Both the position numbers and the translations under genes were made by a program. The notes under the pieces are model-generated. The model was not told the origin of the DNA. It worked only from the letters and a program-made list of their open reading frames with translations, and searched no databases. A stretch of 64,000 bases of DNA from Streptomyces sp. NBC_00510 (lineage in GTDB: Bacteria; Actinomycetota; Actinomycetes; Streptomycetales; Streptomycetaceae): the NCBI GenBank assembly GCA_036013505.1, contig CP107851.1, positions 6,284,501-6,348,500 of the forward strand. Direction: 5' to 3'. Each line of letters starts with the position of its first letter. The first letter of the stretch is position 1. This document shows positions 25,543 to 34,938 of this stretch, in pieces.

Positions 25543-27749
25543 GCAACATCCCCGAGACGGGGCGGACGCCGCGGGTCACGATCCGGCTGGTGGTCCTGCA
25601 GATCCTCGTCCTGTCCCTGCTGTTCACCCTCGGCGGGCGGTTGTGGTTCCTGCAGATCCGCAACGGCCAGGAGTACACGGCGCAGGCCAACAGCAACAAC
25701 GTCCAGGAGGTCGTCGCGCCCGCCGTCCGCGGGTCGATCCTGGACGACAAGGGCGTGGCGCTCGCCGACAACGAGACCCGGCTTGTGGTCTCCGCGAGCC
25801 GCACCGACCTGCTGAAGCAGAAGGACGACGGCAAGGCGGTGCTGACCCGGCTCGCCGGCGTGCTGCACATGAAGCCGGAAGAGGTCCTGGGCAAGGTCCG
25901 GCTCTGCGACTCGCAGACCCCCAAGCCGTGCTGGAACGGCTCGCCGTACCAGCCGATCCCGATCACCGACGAGGCCACCACCCAGCAGGCGCTGCAGATC
26001 ATGGAGCGCCGTGAGGACTTCCCCGGCATCACCGCCGAGCCCACCGCGGTGCGCCGCTACACCTCTCCGTTCGGGTCCAACACCTCCCAGGTCCTCGGCT
26101 ACCTCTCGCCCGTCACGGACGACGAGCTGACCGCCGCGGAGAAGAAGGGCCAGTCCCTGCTGCGCTCGGACCAGATCGGCCGTTCCGGCCTGGAGCGCAC
26201 CTACGACAGCGAGCTGCGCGGCAAGGCCGGCGTCACCCGCTACGAGGTGGACAACCTCGGCCGGGTCATCGGCAAGGCGGGCGAGACCGCCGCGGAGCCC
26301 GGCAGCCACCTGGTCACCAGCATCGACGCCCGCGTCCAGAGGGTCGCCGAGAAGGAGCTCGACGAGGCGATCAAGGTCGCCCGGAAGACCTTCGACAAGG
26401 TCACCGGCAGCCTCTACAAGGCGGACTCCGGCGCGGTCGTCGTCATGGACGTGCACACCGGTCAGGTCATCGCGATGGCCAGCGCGCCCACGTACGACCC
26501 GAACGTCTGGGTCGGTGGCATCTCCGCCAAGGACTACGCCAAGCTGACGGGCAAGAAGTCCAACTTCCCGCTGCTCAACCGGGCCATACAGGGTCAGTCG
26601 GCCCCTGGCTCGACCTTCAAGGCGATCTCCACCTCGGCCGCCGTGCAGGCCGGCTACGACATCAACGGGCGCTACCCCTGCCCGTCGTCGATGACCATCG
26701 GCGGCCGGGTCTTCAACAACTTCGAGGGGGAGAGCGCGGGCTCCATCACCCTCGCCCACGCCCTGGAGATCTCCTGCGACACCGTCTTCTACGGCCTGTC
26801 GTACGACCAGTGGCTGAAGGACGGCGGCACCAAGCCCAAGAAGCACCCCAAGGACTGGTTCTACAAGACCGCCAAGGAGTACGGCCTCGGCTCGGTGACC
26901 GGCATCGACCTGCCCTCCGAGGTCACCGGCCGGATCCCGGACCGGCAGTGGAAGCGCGACTACTACGAGGCCAACAAGAACTACTGGTGCAAGGTCGCCA
27001 AGAGCGACAAGCAGGACTACGCGAGCCAGATCGCGCGCGAGAACTGCGTCGACGGCTACGTGATGCGCGCCGGTGACTCGGTCAACTACGCCATCGGCCA
27101 GGGCGACACCCTCGTCACCCCGATCCAGATGGCCAACATCTACTCGGCCATCTCCAACGGCGGCACGCTCTACCAGCCCACCATCGGCAAGGCGATCATC
27201 AGCGCCGACGGCAAGAAGGTCACCCGGATCAAGCCGAAGGTGAACGGGCACGCACCGGCCACCAAGAACACGCTGAAGTACATCAACGAGGCCCTGGAAG
27301 GCGTCGTCACGCACGGTACGGCCGCGTGGAGGTTCGGCGGCTGGCCGCAGGACAAGATCGCCCTGCACGCCAAGACCGGTACCGCGGAGGTCGCCGGCAA
27401 GCAGACCACGTCGTGGTTCACGACGTACAGCAAGGACTACGCGATCGTCATGACGATCTCCCAGGGTGGTACCGGTTCCGGTGGTTCCGGTCCGGCCGTC
27501 CGCAAGATCTACGAGGCCATGTACGGCGTCCAGAAAGACGGGTCGATCGACAACAAGAAGGCGCTGCTCCCGCGCCCCTTGAGCAAGCTCCCGAAGATCG
27601 ACTCCGACGGCACCATCAAGATCACCAAGGCCTCCTGGGTCGACGTGCCGCAGGCGCCCTCCGCGCCGCGGGACACGGCGCTGGCCGCCGCCGCGCTGCC
27701 CCCGGAGCGCACCGAGAAGCTCCTGCTGGGCAGGAGGTACTGGTCATGA
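25539..27749 (+). CDS. mrdA: Penicillin-binding protein 2 (transpeptidase)
   Basis: A 736-residue class B PBP that cross-links peptidoglycan in the elongation/sporulation machinery. One N-terminal membrane helix (about 16-38), a pedestal domain, then the transpeptidase domain with STFK (nucleophile S358), S412-C-D at the SxN position, and KTGT at 612-615. The C-terminal tail after about 690 is extra. GTG at 25539 (VSNIPETGRTPR) fits homologues better than the GTG at 25506. Its stop overlaps the rodA ATG. Confidence 0.95.
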   Translation: MSNIPETGRTPRVTIRLVVLQILVLSLLFTLGGRLWFLQIRNGQEYTAQANSNNVQEVVAPAVRGSILDDKGVALADNETRLVVSASRTDLLKQKDDGKAVLTRLAGVLHMKPEEVLGKVRLCDSQTPKPCWNGSPYQPIPITDEATTQQALQIMERREDFPGITAEPTAVRRYTSPFGSNTSQVLGYLSPVTDDELTAAEKKGQSLLRSDQIGRSGLERTYDSELRGKAGVTRYEVDNLGRVIGKAGETAAEPGSHLVTSIDARVQRVAEKELDEAIKVARKTFDKVTGSLYKADSGAVVVMDVHTGQVIAMASAPTYDPNVWVGGISAKDYAKLTGKKSNFPLLNRAIQGQSAPGSTFKAISTSAAVQAGYDINGRYPCPSSMTIGGRVFNNFEGESAGSITLAHALEISCDTVFYGLSYDQWLKDGGTKPKKHPKDWFYKTAKEYGLGSVTGIDLPSEVTGRIPDRQWKRDYYEANKNYWCKVAKSDKQDYASQIARENCVDGYVMRAGDSVNYAIGQGDTLVTPIQMANIYSAISNGGTLYQPTIGKAIISADGKKVTRIKPKVNGHAPATKNTLKYINEALEGVVTHGTAAWRFGGWPQDKIALHAKTGTAEVAGKQTTSWFTTYSKDYAIVMTISQGGTGSGGSGPAVRKIYEAMYGVQKDGSIDNKKALLPRPLSKLPKIDSDGTIKITKASWVDVPQAPSAPRDTALAAAALPPERTEKLLLGRRYWS

Positions 27750-28942
27750 GCGCGCACGGCTACGCGACGCGTCGCTTCACCCCGGAACGCGGCACCCTGG
27801 GCAAGCTCCTGGCCCGGGACTCGATACTGCGCCGGATGGACTGGCTGCTGCTCGGCGCCGCCCTCGCGCTGTCCCTGATCGGTACGGCGCTGGTGTTCTC
27901 CGCCACGCGCAACCGCACCGAGCTCACCCACGGGGACCCGTACTACTTCCTGCTGCGGCACATCCTCAACACCGCGATCGGCTTCGCCCTCGCCGCCGGC
28001 ACCGTGGCCCTGGGCCACCGCCGGCTGCGCGGCGCGGTGCCGGTGCTCTACGCCATCTCGGTGCTGCTGGTGACCGCGGTCCTCACCCCTTTGGGGTCCA
28101 CGGTCAACGGCGCGCACGCCTGGATCGTGCTGGGCGGCGGCTTCTCCCTGCAGCCGTCCGAGTTCACCAAGATCACCATCATCCTGGGCATGGCGATGAT
28201 GCTGTCCGCCCGCGTCGACGCGGGCGACCGGCTCTTCCCCGACCACCGCACGGTCGCCCAGTCGCTCGGCTTCGCCATACTGCCGATGGCGATCGTCATG
28301 CTGATGCCCGACCTCGGCTCGGTCATGGTGATGGCGGTCATCGTGCTCGGCGTGCTGCTGGCCTCCGGCGCCTCCAACCGCTGGGTCCTCGGCCTGATCA
28401 CGGCGGGTGCCGGCGGCGCGATCGCGGTCTGGCAGCTCGGCGTCCTGGACCAGTACCAGATCGACCGCTTCGCGGCCTTCGCGAACCCCGCACTCGACCC
28501 CGCGGGCGTCGGCTACAACACCAACCAGGCGCGCATCGCCATCGGCTCCGGCGGGCTGCTCGGCAAGGGCCTGTTCGACGGCAGCCAGACCACCGGGCAG
28601 TTCGTGCCCGAGCAGCAGACCGACTTCGTCTTCACCGTGGCGGGGGAGGAGCTCGGCTTCGTCGGGGCGGCCCTGATCATCGTGCTGCTGGGCGTGATCA
28701 TGTGGCGCGGCTGCCGCGTCGCCCGGAACGCCACCGACCTGTACGGCACGATCATCGCGGCCGGCATCGTCGCCTGGTTCGCCTTCCAGTCCTTCGAGAA
28801 CATCGGCATGACCCTCGGCATCATGCCCGTGGCCGGTCTGCCGCTGCCGTTCGTCTCGTACGGCGGATCGTCGATGTTCGCGGTCTGGATCGCCATCGGG
28901 CTGCTGCAGGCCATCCACATGAAGCGGCCCATGTCGGCCTGA
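27746..28942 (+). CDS. rodA: Peptidoglycan glycosyltransferase RodA (SEDS family)
   Basis: A 398-residue polytopic SEDS protein that polymerises glycan strands together with PBP2. It shows about ten membrane helices and family motifs: GGGFSLQPSEFTK, RIAIGSGGLLGKGLFDG, PEQQTDFVFTVAGEELGF and GLPLPFVSYGGSS. The ATG at 27746 overlaps the PBP2 stop (ATGA) after CAGGAGG, so the pair is coupled. The corresponding S. coelicolor gene is known as sfr. Confidence 0.95.
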   Translation: MSAHGYATRRFTPERGTLGKLLARDSILRRMDWLLLGAALALSLIGTALVFSATRNRTELTHGDPYYFLLRHILNTAIGFALAAGTVALGHRRLRGAVPVLYAISVLLVTAVLTPLGSTVNGAHAWIVLGGGFSLQPSEFTKITIILGMAMMLSARVDAGDRLFPDHRTVAQSLGFAILPMAIVMLMPDLGSVMVMAVIVLGVLLASGASNRWVLGLITAGAGGAIAVWQLGVLDQYQIDRFAAFANPALDPAGVGYNTNQARIAIGSGGLLGKGLFDGSQTTGQFVPEQQTDFVFTVAGEELGFVGAALIIVLLGVIMWRGCRVARNATDLYGTIIAAGIVAWFAFQSFENIGMTLGIMPVAGLPLPFVSYGGSSMFAVWIAIGLLQAIHMKRPMSA

Positions 28943-28967
28943 TCCCGTCCACCGGGTGAACGCACCA

Positions 28968-28996
28968 TTGCGGCCGGGCGAACCCGCGATTAGGTT
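28968..28996 (+). promoter_or_regulatory. Probable promoter of the CYTH/CHAD gene
   Basis: TTGCGG (28968-28973), 17 bp spacer, TAGGTT (28991-28996), then only six bases to the ATG at 29003. The geometry predicts a leaderless mRNA starting at or next to the ATG. Confidence 0.6.
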
Positions 28997-29002
28997 CCTG
29001 AC

Positions 29003-30538
29003 ATGGGGAAGCGTGTCGCGGAGACCGAGCGCAAGTACGAAGCCGCCGAGCAGACCGGTGAGCCCGACCTCGAAGGCCTGCCCGGCGTCGCGGCGGTACG
29101 CGTCCTGGAACCGGCCGAACTGGACGCCGTCTACGTCGACACCGCCGACCTGCGGCTGGCCACCCACAAGATCACGCTGCGGCGCCGCACCGGCGGCGAC
29201 GACGCCGGCTGGCACCTGAAACTGCCGAGCTCACAGGCCGACACCCGCACCGAGGTGCACGCGCCCCTCGGCAAGCAGGGCCGCAAGGGCGGCCCCAGGG
29301 TCCCCAAGTCCCTGCTCGCCGAGGTCGCCGCGATCGTCCGCGACCGCGAGCTCGTCCCAGTCGTCCGGCTGCGCAACACCCGCAAGCGGGTGCACCTCGT
29401 CGACGCCGGGGGCGCACCCTTGCTGGAGATCGCCCACGACCACGTCCGGGCCACCCTCCTCGACCACGGCGACGGTTCGGAGACCGCCTGGACCGAGGTC
29501 GAGACCGAACTCATCGACGGCGACACCGCCCTCCTCGACGCCGTCGAGAAGCGGCTCCGCACGGCAGGCCTGCGGCGCTCGAAGTCCCCCTCGAAGCTCG
29601 CCCGCGCCCTCGGTGAGCGCCTGGCCGACGCACCCGGGCCGCCGCAGCCGCCGTCCTCCACCGACACCGCCGGGGACGTCGCCCTGGCCTACGTGCACCA
29701 GCAGGTCGCCGCGATCACCGGCTGGGACCCGGAGGTCCGCCGCGACGAGCCGGACTCCGTCCACCAGATGCGGGTCTCCACCCGGCGGCTGCGCAGCGCC
29801 TTCAAATCCTTCCGCCGCGAACTCGACCGCGAGGCGACCGACCCCATCGGCGAGGAGCTGAAGTGGCTCGCCGGGGTGCTGGGCCTGGAACGCGACCGCG
29901 AGGTCCTCGCCGACCGCCTCCGCGACCGCGAGGCCGAACTGCCGGAGGAACTCGTCACGGAGGTCCTCACCGCGCGCATCGGCGGCGACGCCCCCGTCCA
30001 CGAGGGCGCCCGCAAGGAGCTCCTGCGCGAACTCGGCGGCAGGCGCTACTTCCGGCTCCTGGACACCCTGGAGTCACTGCTCGCCCACCCGCCCCTGCTC
30101 GACGCGGCCGCGGCCCCCGCGGCCGACGCCGTCCCCAAGGCCGTGCGCCGCGACCACCGGCGGCTGCGCACCCGCGTCGAGTCGGCCCTGGAGATGGAAC
30201 CCGGCCACGAGCGCGACCTCGTCCTCCACGACGCCCGCAAGGCCGCCAAGCGGGCCCGCTACAGCAGTGAGGCGGCCCGGGCCGTCCCGGCGCTGCGCAA
30301 GCCCGCCAAGAAGCACACCCAGCGCATGAAAGCCGTCCAGCAGCTCCTCGGCGAGCACCAGGACAGCGTCATCTGCCGCGACGCCGTCCTCCGCCTCGCC
30401 TCGGACGCCCGCGAGGCCGGCGAGGACACCTTCGCGTACGGCGTGCTCTACCAGCTGGAACGCGACCGCGCCGCCGCCGCAGAGCGGCAGCTCCCGAAGG
30501 AGTGGCCCCAGGCCGACCGCGGCACGCTGGCCGGCTGA
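29003..30538 (+). CDS. CYTH and CHAD domain protein
   Basis: A 511-residue protein. The N-terminal CYTH domain (1-205) has the ExExK-type start TERKYE and acts in this superfamily on triphosphates or inorganic polyphosphate. A linker leads to a C-terminal CHAD domain (about 220-505), helical with conserved His and basic residues (SVHQMRVSTRRLRSAFKSFR, HDARKAAKRARYS), a polyphosphate-binding fold. The substrate is probably polyphosphate or a triphosphate; this is inference. It appears to have its own promoter just after rodA. Confidence 0.92.
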   Translation: MGKRVAETERKYEAAEQTGEPDLEGLPGVAAVRVLEPAELDAVYVDTADLRLATHKITLRRRTGGDDAGWHLKLPSSQADTRTEVHAPLGKQGRKGGPRVPKSLLAEVAAIVRDRELVPVVRLRNTRKRVHLVDAGGAPLLEIAHDHVRATLLDHGDGSETAWTEVETELIDGDTALLDAVEKRLRTAGLRRSKSPSKLARALGERLADAPGPPQPPSSTDTAGDVALAYVHQQVAAITGWDPEVRRDEPDSVHQMRVSTRRLRSAFKSFRRELDREATDPIGEELKWLAGVLGLERDREVLADRLRDREAELPEELVTEVLTARIGGDAPVHEGARKELLRELGGRRYFRLLDTLESLLAHPPLLDAAAAPAADAVPKAVRRDHRRLRTRVESALEMEPGHERDLVLHDARKAAKRARYSSEAARAVPALRKPAKKHTQRMKAVQQLLGEHQDSVICRDAVLRLASDAREAGEDTFAYGVLYQLERDRAAAAERQLPKEWPQADRGTLAG

Positions 30539-30670
30539 GCCGGCCCGGGACGGCCACCACCGCGCCGCCGCGTCCCGCAGCGCCCGGCGCCGCGCGGACG
30601 CGGCCGGGAAGCCCTCTGTGACGCGTTACGCTGAATGGTCACCCTTGCCAGCTCACGAAAGACACCTCTG

Positions 30671-32596
30671 ATGCCTGTCGAGTCGGTCTTCCCCCAGCTC
30701 GAGGCCCTGCTGCCGCATGTGCAGAAGCCGATCCAGTACGTCGGCGGGGAACTGAACTCCACCGTCAAGCCCTGGGACGAGTGCGACGTCCGTTGGTCCC
30801 TGATGTACCCGGACGCCTACGAGGTCGGGCTGCCCAACCAGGGCGTCATGATCCTCTACGAGGTGCTGAACGAGCGCGAGGGGGTCCTCGCCGAGCGCAC
30901 CTACAGCGTGTGGCCGGACCTCGAGGCACTGATGCGCGAACACGGCGTGCCGCAGTTCACCGTGGACGCGCACCGCCCGGTCAAGGCCTTCGACGTCTTC
31001 GGCCTCAGCTTCTCCACGGAGCTCGGCTACACCAACATGCTCACCGCCCTGGACCTCGCGGGCATCCCGCTGGAGGCCCGGGACCGCACCGAGGACGACC
31101 CGATCGTGCTCGCCGGCGGCCACGCGGCCTTCAACCCGGAGCCCATCGCGGACTTCCTGGACGCCGCCGTGATCGGCGACGGCGAGCAGGCCGTCCTGGA
31201 GATCACCGACGTGATCCGCGCCTGGAAGGCCGAGGGCCGCCCCGGCGGCCGCGACGAGCTGCTGTTCCGGCTGGCCCGCACCGGCGGGGTGTACGTGCCG
31301 AAGTTCTACGACGTGGAGTACCTGGCCGACGGCCGGATCGCCCGCGTCGTCCCCAACCGCTCCGGCGTGCCGTGGCGGGTGTCCAAGCACACCGTCATGG
31401 ACCTCGACGAATGGCCGTACCCCAAGCAGCCGCTGGTCCCGCTCGCGGAGACGGTCCACGAGCGCATGTCCGTGGAGATCTTCCGCGGCTGCACCCGCGG
31501 CTGCCGCTTCTGCCAGGCAGGCATGATCACCCGCCCGGTGCGCGAGCGCAGCATCACCGGCATCGGCGAGATGGTCGACAAGGGCCTGAAGGCCACCGGG
31601 TTCGAGGAGGTCGGCCTGCTGTCGCTGTCCTCCGCCGACCACTCCGAGATCGCCGACGTCGCCAAGGGTCTCGCCGACCGGTACACGGAGGACAAGATCG
31701 GCCTGTCCCTGCCCTCCACCCGCGTCGACGCCTTCAACATCGACCTGGCCAACGAGCTGACCCGCAACGGCCGCCGCTCGGGTCTGACCTTCGCCCCGGA
31801 GGGCGGCTCCGAGCGCATCCGCAAGGTCATCAACAAGATGGTCTCGGAGGAGGACCTGATCCGCACCGTCGCCACCGCCTACGGCAACGGCTGGCGCCAG
31901 GTGAAGCTGTACTTCATGTGCGGTCTGCCCACCGAGACCGACGAGGACGTCCTGCAGATCGCCGACATGGCGAAGAACGTCATCCAGAAGGGGCGCGAGG
32001 TCACCGGCCAGAACGACATCCGCGCCACGGTGTCGATCGGCGGCTTCGTGCCCAAGCCGCACACCCCCTTCCAGTGGGCCCCGCAGCTCGGCGTCGAGGA
32101 GACCGACGCCCGCCTGGAGAAGCTGCGCGACGCCATCCGCGGCGACAGGAAGTACGGCCGCAACATCGGCTTCCGCTACCACGACGGCAAGCCGGGCATC
32201 ATCGAGGGCCTGCTCTCCCGCGGCGACCGCCGCGTGGGCGCCGTCATCCGCGCCGTCTACGAGGACGGCGGCCGCTTCGACGGATGGCGCGAGCACTTCT
32301 CGTACGACCGGTGGATCCGCATGTGCGAGAAGGCGCTCCCGGAGCAGGGCGTCGACCTCGCCTGGTACACCACGCGCGAGCGCACCTACGAGGAGGTCCT
32401 GCCCTGGGACCACCTGGACTCCGGCCTCGACAAGGACTGGCTCTGGGAGGACTGGCAGGACGCCCTCGACGAGACCGAGGTCGAGGACTGCCGCTGGACG
32501 CCGTGCTTCGATTGTGGGGTGTGTCCTCAGATGGACACCCACATCCAGATCGGCCCGACGGGGAAGAAGCTGCTCCCGCTGACCGTCGTGAAGTAG
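30671..32596 (+). CDS. B12-binding-domain radical SAM protein (TIGR03960-like)
   Basis: A 641-residue protein with an N-terminal B12-binding-like region, then a radical SAM domain with the cluster motif C274-x3-C278-x2-C281 (RGCTRGCRFCQ), and C-terminal cysteines (CFDCGVCPQM). In actinobacteria this family is normally paired with a DUF2344 protein, here at 33905, but another gene separates them. Chemistry unknown. The ATG at 30671 starts the conserved MPVESVFPQLE; the upstream in-frame codons have no ribosome site. Confidence 0.9.
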   Translation: MPVESVFPQLEALLPHVQKPIQYVGGELNSTVKPWDECDVRWSLMYPDAYEVGLPNQGVMILYEVLNEREGVLAERTYSVWPDLEALMREHGVPQFTVDAHRPVKAFDVFGLSFSTELGYTNMLTALDLAGIPLEARDRTEDDPIVLAGGHAAFNPEPIADFLDAAVIGDGEQAVLEITDVIRAWKAEGRPGGRDELLFRLARTGGVYVPKFYDVEYLADGRIARVVPNRSGVPWRVSKHTVMDLDEWPYPKQPLVPLAETVHERMSVEIFRGCTRGCRFCQAGMITRPVRERSITGIGEMVDKGLKATGFEEVGLLSLSSADHSEIADVAKGLADRYTEDKIGLSLPSTRVDAFNIDLANELTRNGRRSGLTFAPEGGSERIRKVINKMVSEEDLIRTVATAYGNGWRQVKLYFMCGLPTETDEDVLQIADMAKNVIQKGREVTGQNDIRATVSIGGFVPKPHTPFQWAPQLGVEETDARLEKLRDAIRGDRKYGRNIGFRYHDGKPGIIEGLLSRGDRRVGAVIRAVYEDGGRFDGWREHFSYDRWIRMCEKALPEQGVDLAWYTTRERTYEEVLPWDHLDSGLDKDWLWEDWQDALDETEVEDCRWTPCFDCGVCPQMDTHIQIGPTGKKLLPLTVVK

Positions 32597-32611
32597 CCCG
32601 TCGTGGAGACG

Positions 32612-32639
32612 AGGCCCCCCGCCGGACGGCGGGGGGCCT
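32612..32639 (+). terminator. Terminator of the radical SAM gene
   Basis: Perfect 12 bp stem AGGCCCCCCGCC with a 4-base loop, 15 bp after the stop codon, followed by TT. Confidence 0.8.
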
Positions 32640-32750
32640 TCGTGCGTACGGGGGAGCGGAACGGCCGTCAGATCTGCGCCACCGCACGGCGGTTGACCCC
32701 GTACGTCGGCGGACGGGGGGAAGGCGCGCTTCCGGGCGTAACGTTCGGGT

Positions 32751-33845
32751 ATGCAGGAACGGGGGGACGCCGGTGGGTACGGCGGGAACGGGGACGGCTG
32801 CCTGACGGTGGCGATCAGGATGCCGGCGCGGATCGTCGCGCTGGTGGTGGTCCTTCCGCTGCGCATGGCGTGGGACGCCATGACGGTCGCGGGCCGGGCG
32901 CTGGGCCGCGCCGGGGGATGGCTGGGCCGGGTGCTGGTGGTCGCCCCCGCGGTGGCGTTGTGGCGGTACGTGCTGGTGCCGGTGGGGCGTGCCGTGGTGT
33001 GGGTGGTGCGGGGGCTGGTCCGGTACGTGGTCGTGGTTCCGGCGGTGGCGCTGTGGCGGTACGTGCTGGTGCCGGTGGGGCGTGCCGTCGTGTGGCTGGT
33101 CCACTGCCTGGTCGTGGTTCCGGTGGTGGCGTTGTGGCGGTACGTGCTGGTGCCGGTCGGGCGGGCCGTGGGGGTCGCCGTGGCGTGGGTGGTCGCCGCG
33201 CTGGTCGTGTTGCCGGCGGTGGCGCTGTGGCGGTACGTGCTCGTCCCGCTGGGGCGGGCGGCCGGTGCGGGGGCGGTGTGGGCGGTCCGGGTGCTGCTGG
33301 TGGTGCCCTTGGCGGCGCTGTACGCCCATGTCCTGGTGCCGCTGGCCGCCGGGGCGGCGTGGCTGGTCCGGTGGGCGGTCCGGGTCCTCGTGGTGGTTCC
33401 GGTGGTCGCGGTGTACCGCCATGTCCTGGTGCCGCTGGCCGTGGCGGTGGGGTGGCTGGTGCGGTGGGTGGTCGTGGCCCCGTTGCGCTTCCTGTGGGGC
33501 AGGGTGCTCGTGCCGGTCGCCCGGGAGCTCCGGGATGCCCTGCTGGTGGGCTGGCGTGTGGCGGGGTACGTGTCGCGGGCCGTGGGGCGGGCGCTGAAGT
33601 GGCTGGTCACCGTGGTTCTGGTGGTTCCGGCCGGCTGGGTGTGGCGCACCCTCGTGCTGCCCGTGTGGCGACCGGTGCGGCGGGCGGCGGCCGAGGCGGG
33701 CCGGGTGGTGCGCGACGCGCTGGCCACCGTGCGGGAGACCGTGCGCGGGGTGCGCGCCGATCTGCGGAGGGCGTTGACGGGTGCGCCGCGACCGGTGGAG
33801 CGTGGCGGGCGCCGTGGGGAACCGGAAGGCCGGAACCCCCAGTAA
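32751..33845 (+). CDS. Tandem-repeat hydrophobic membrane protein of unknown function
   Basis: A 364-residue protein built almost entirely from a repeated hydrophobic unit with the core VVPxVALWRYVLVPVGRAV. The core proline recurs at residues 66, 97, 124, 155, 186, 217, 244 and 293, i.e. spacings of mostly 31 or 27, with a weaker copy at 36. Each unit gives about one hydrophobic helix ending in basic residues. The C-terminal 55 residues are Arg-rich and soluble. No known family was recognised. It sits between the two radical-SAM-linked genes, which are usually adjacent, and after a terminator, so it may be an insertion with its own control. The ATG at 32751 is the only good start. Confidence 0.7.
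   Translation: MQERGDAGGYGGNGDGCLTVAIRMPARIVALVVVLPLRMAWDAMTVAGRALGRAGGWLGRVLVVAPAVALWRYVLVPVGRAVVWVVRGLVRYVVVVPAVALWRYVLVPVGRAVVWLVHCLVVVPVVALWRYVLVPVGRAVGVAVAWVVAALVVLPAVALWRYVLVPLGRAAGAGAVWAVRVLLVVPLAALYAHVLVPLAAGAAWLVRWAVRVLVVVPVVAVYRHVLVPLAVAVGWLVRWVVVAPLRFLWGRVLVPVARELRDALLVGWRVAGYVSRAVGRALKWLVTVVLVVPAGWVWRTLVLPVWRPVRRAAAEAGRVVRDALATVRETVRGVRADLRRALTGAPRPVERGGRRGEPEGRNPQ
32937..33680 (+). repeat. Tandem coding repeats in the membrane protein
   Basis: Nearly identical blocks (for example GGCGGTACGTGCTGGTGCC) recur at about 32960, 33053, 33134 and 33227, with more diverged copies up to 33680. Unit length is 81 or 93 bp. The high DNA identity of the first four copies suggests recent duplication or gene conversion. 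Confidence 0.8.
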
Positions 33846-33904
33846 TCTGGAAGACACAAGCAACCCCGTCCGGGGTGACCAGACGTACGAGGGACTGAAC
33901 GACA

Positions 33905-34720
33905 CTGGGCAAGCGACAGCCCGAAGGCCCGCCGCCCGCACCCGCGGTGCAGCGCATCCGACTGCGCTACACCAAGCGCGGCCGCCTCCGGTTCACCAGC
34001 CACCGCGACTTCCAGCGCGCATTCGAGCGGGCGCTGCGGCGCGCCGAGGTGCCCATGGCGTACTCGGCGGGCTTCACCCCGCACCCGAAGGTGTCGTACG
34101 CCAACGCCGCACCCACCGGCGTCGCGAGCGAGGCCGAGTACCTGGAGATCGCGCTCTCCGAGGCCCGTGAGCCGGAGAAGCTGCGCCTGCTGCTGGACGA
34201 GTCGCTGCCGGACGGACTCGACGTGGTCGAGGCCGTGGAGGCCCGTACCTCGGGGCTCGCCGAGCGGCTGGAGGCGTCCGTGTGGCAGCTGCGGCTGGAC
34301 GGTGTGGAGCACGTCGCGGCCGAGCGGGCCGTGGCCGCTTTCCTGGCCGCGGGGACCGTCGAGGTCCAGCGCATGACGAAGAACGGCGTGCGGACTTTCG
34401 ACGCGCGCGAGGCCGTCACCCGGCTCGAAGCGGTCGATCCGCAGGTGGCCGGGGCCCAGGACGGCATGTTCGAACAGGGTGCCGATAGGCCGACGCCAGG
34501 AGCTTGTGCGATACTGCGGCTGGTTGTTCGGCATGTGACACCCGCCGTACGACCCGACGACGTCCTGTCCGGCCTCCGTGCGGTGGCCGACCTCGCGCCG
34601 CCGGTCCCCGCTGCGGTGACCAGGCTGGCGCAGGGGCCGCTCGACGAGGAGACCGGCACGGTGACCGATCCGCTCGCGCCCGACCGCGATGCCGCGACGG
34701 TGCCGGAGGGTTCCGCCTAG
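33905..34720 (+). CDS. DUF2344 / TIGR03936 radical-SAM-associated protein
   Basis: A protein of 271 residues if translated from CTG at 33905 (LGKRQPEGPPPAPAVQRIRL), or 257 from GTG at 33947. The body (RIRLRYTKRGRLRFTSHRDF, AYSAGFTPHPKVSYANA) is typical of DUF2344, found fused or next to the B12-binding radical SAM family. GAGGGA lies ten bases before the CTG, while no ribosome site precedes the GTG, so the unusual CTG start is preferred. It is also encoded close upstream of RNase E, a conserved linkage in actinobacteria. Confidence 0.85.
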   Translation: MGKRQPEGPPPAPAVQRIRLRYTKRGRLRFTSHRDFQRAFERALRRAEVPMAYSAGFTPHPKVSYANAAPTGVASEAEYLEIALSEAREPEKLRLLLDESLPDGLDVVEAVEARTSGLAERLEASVWQLRLDGVEHVAAERAVAAFLAAGTVEVQRMTKNGVRTFDAREAVTRLEAVDPQVAGAQDGMFEQGADRPTPGACAILRLVVRHVTPAVRPDDVLSGLRAVADLAPPVPAAVTRLAQGPLDEETGTVTDPLAPDRDAATVPEGSA

Positions 34721-34938
34721 GACCGTCGTCGTTGTGCGGCCGACGTATCTGGGGAGACCCGGGTCCGGCAGCACGCATCAGACGAGACTTTCGTCGGCCC
34801 GTTAGGGCGGTGCCGACGAGCTACACGACAGCTCCCGTGTGGCGCCCGCGCCCCCGGGCGGCGGAACCGCGAGGACGCGGACCGCCGCGAACCGGACCAG
34901 GACGCGGCGCCCGGGAGCGTGACGGGAGAAATGCCCGC

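Noticed and set aside
32937..33680. CRISPR-like array
   Set aside because: The repeats are in-frame coding repeats without variable spacers of constant size; no cas genes are present.
30653..34774. A very long open frame on the minus strand (over 1300 codons)
   Set aside because: It lies opposite three well-supported genes and its translation is Arg/Pro/Gly/His-rich low-complexity sequence typical of antisense frames in high-GC DNA.
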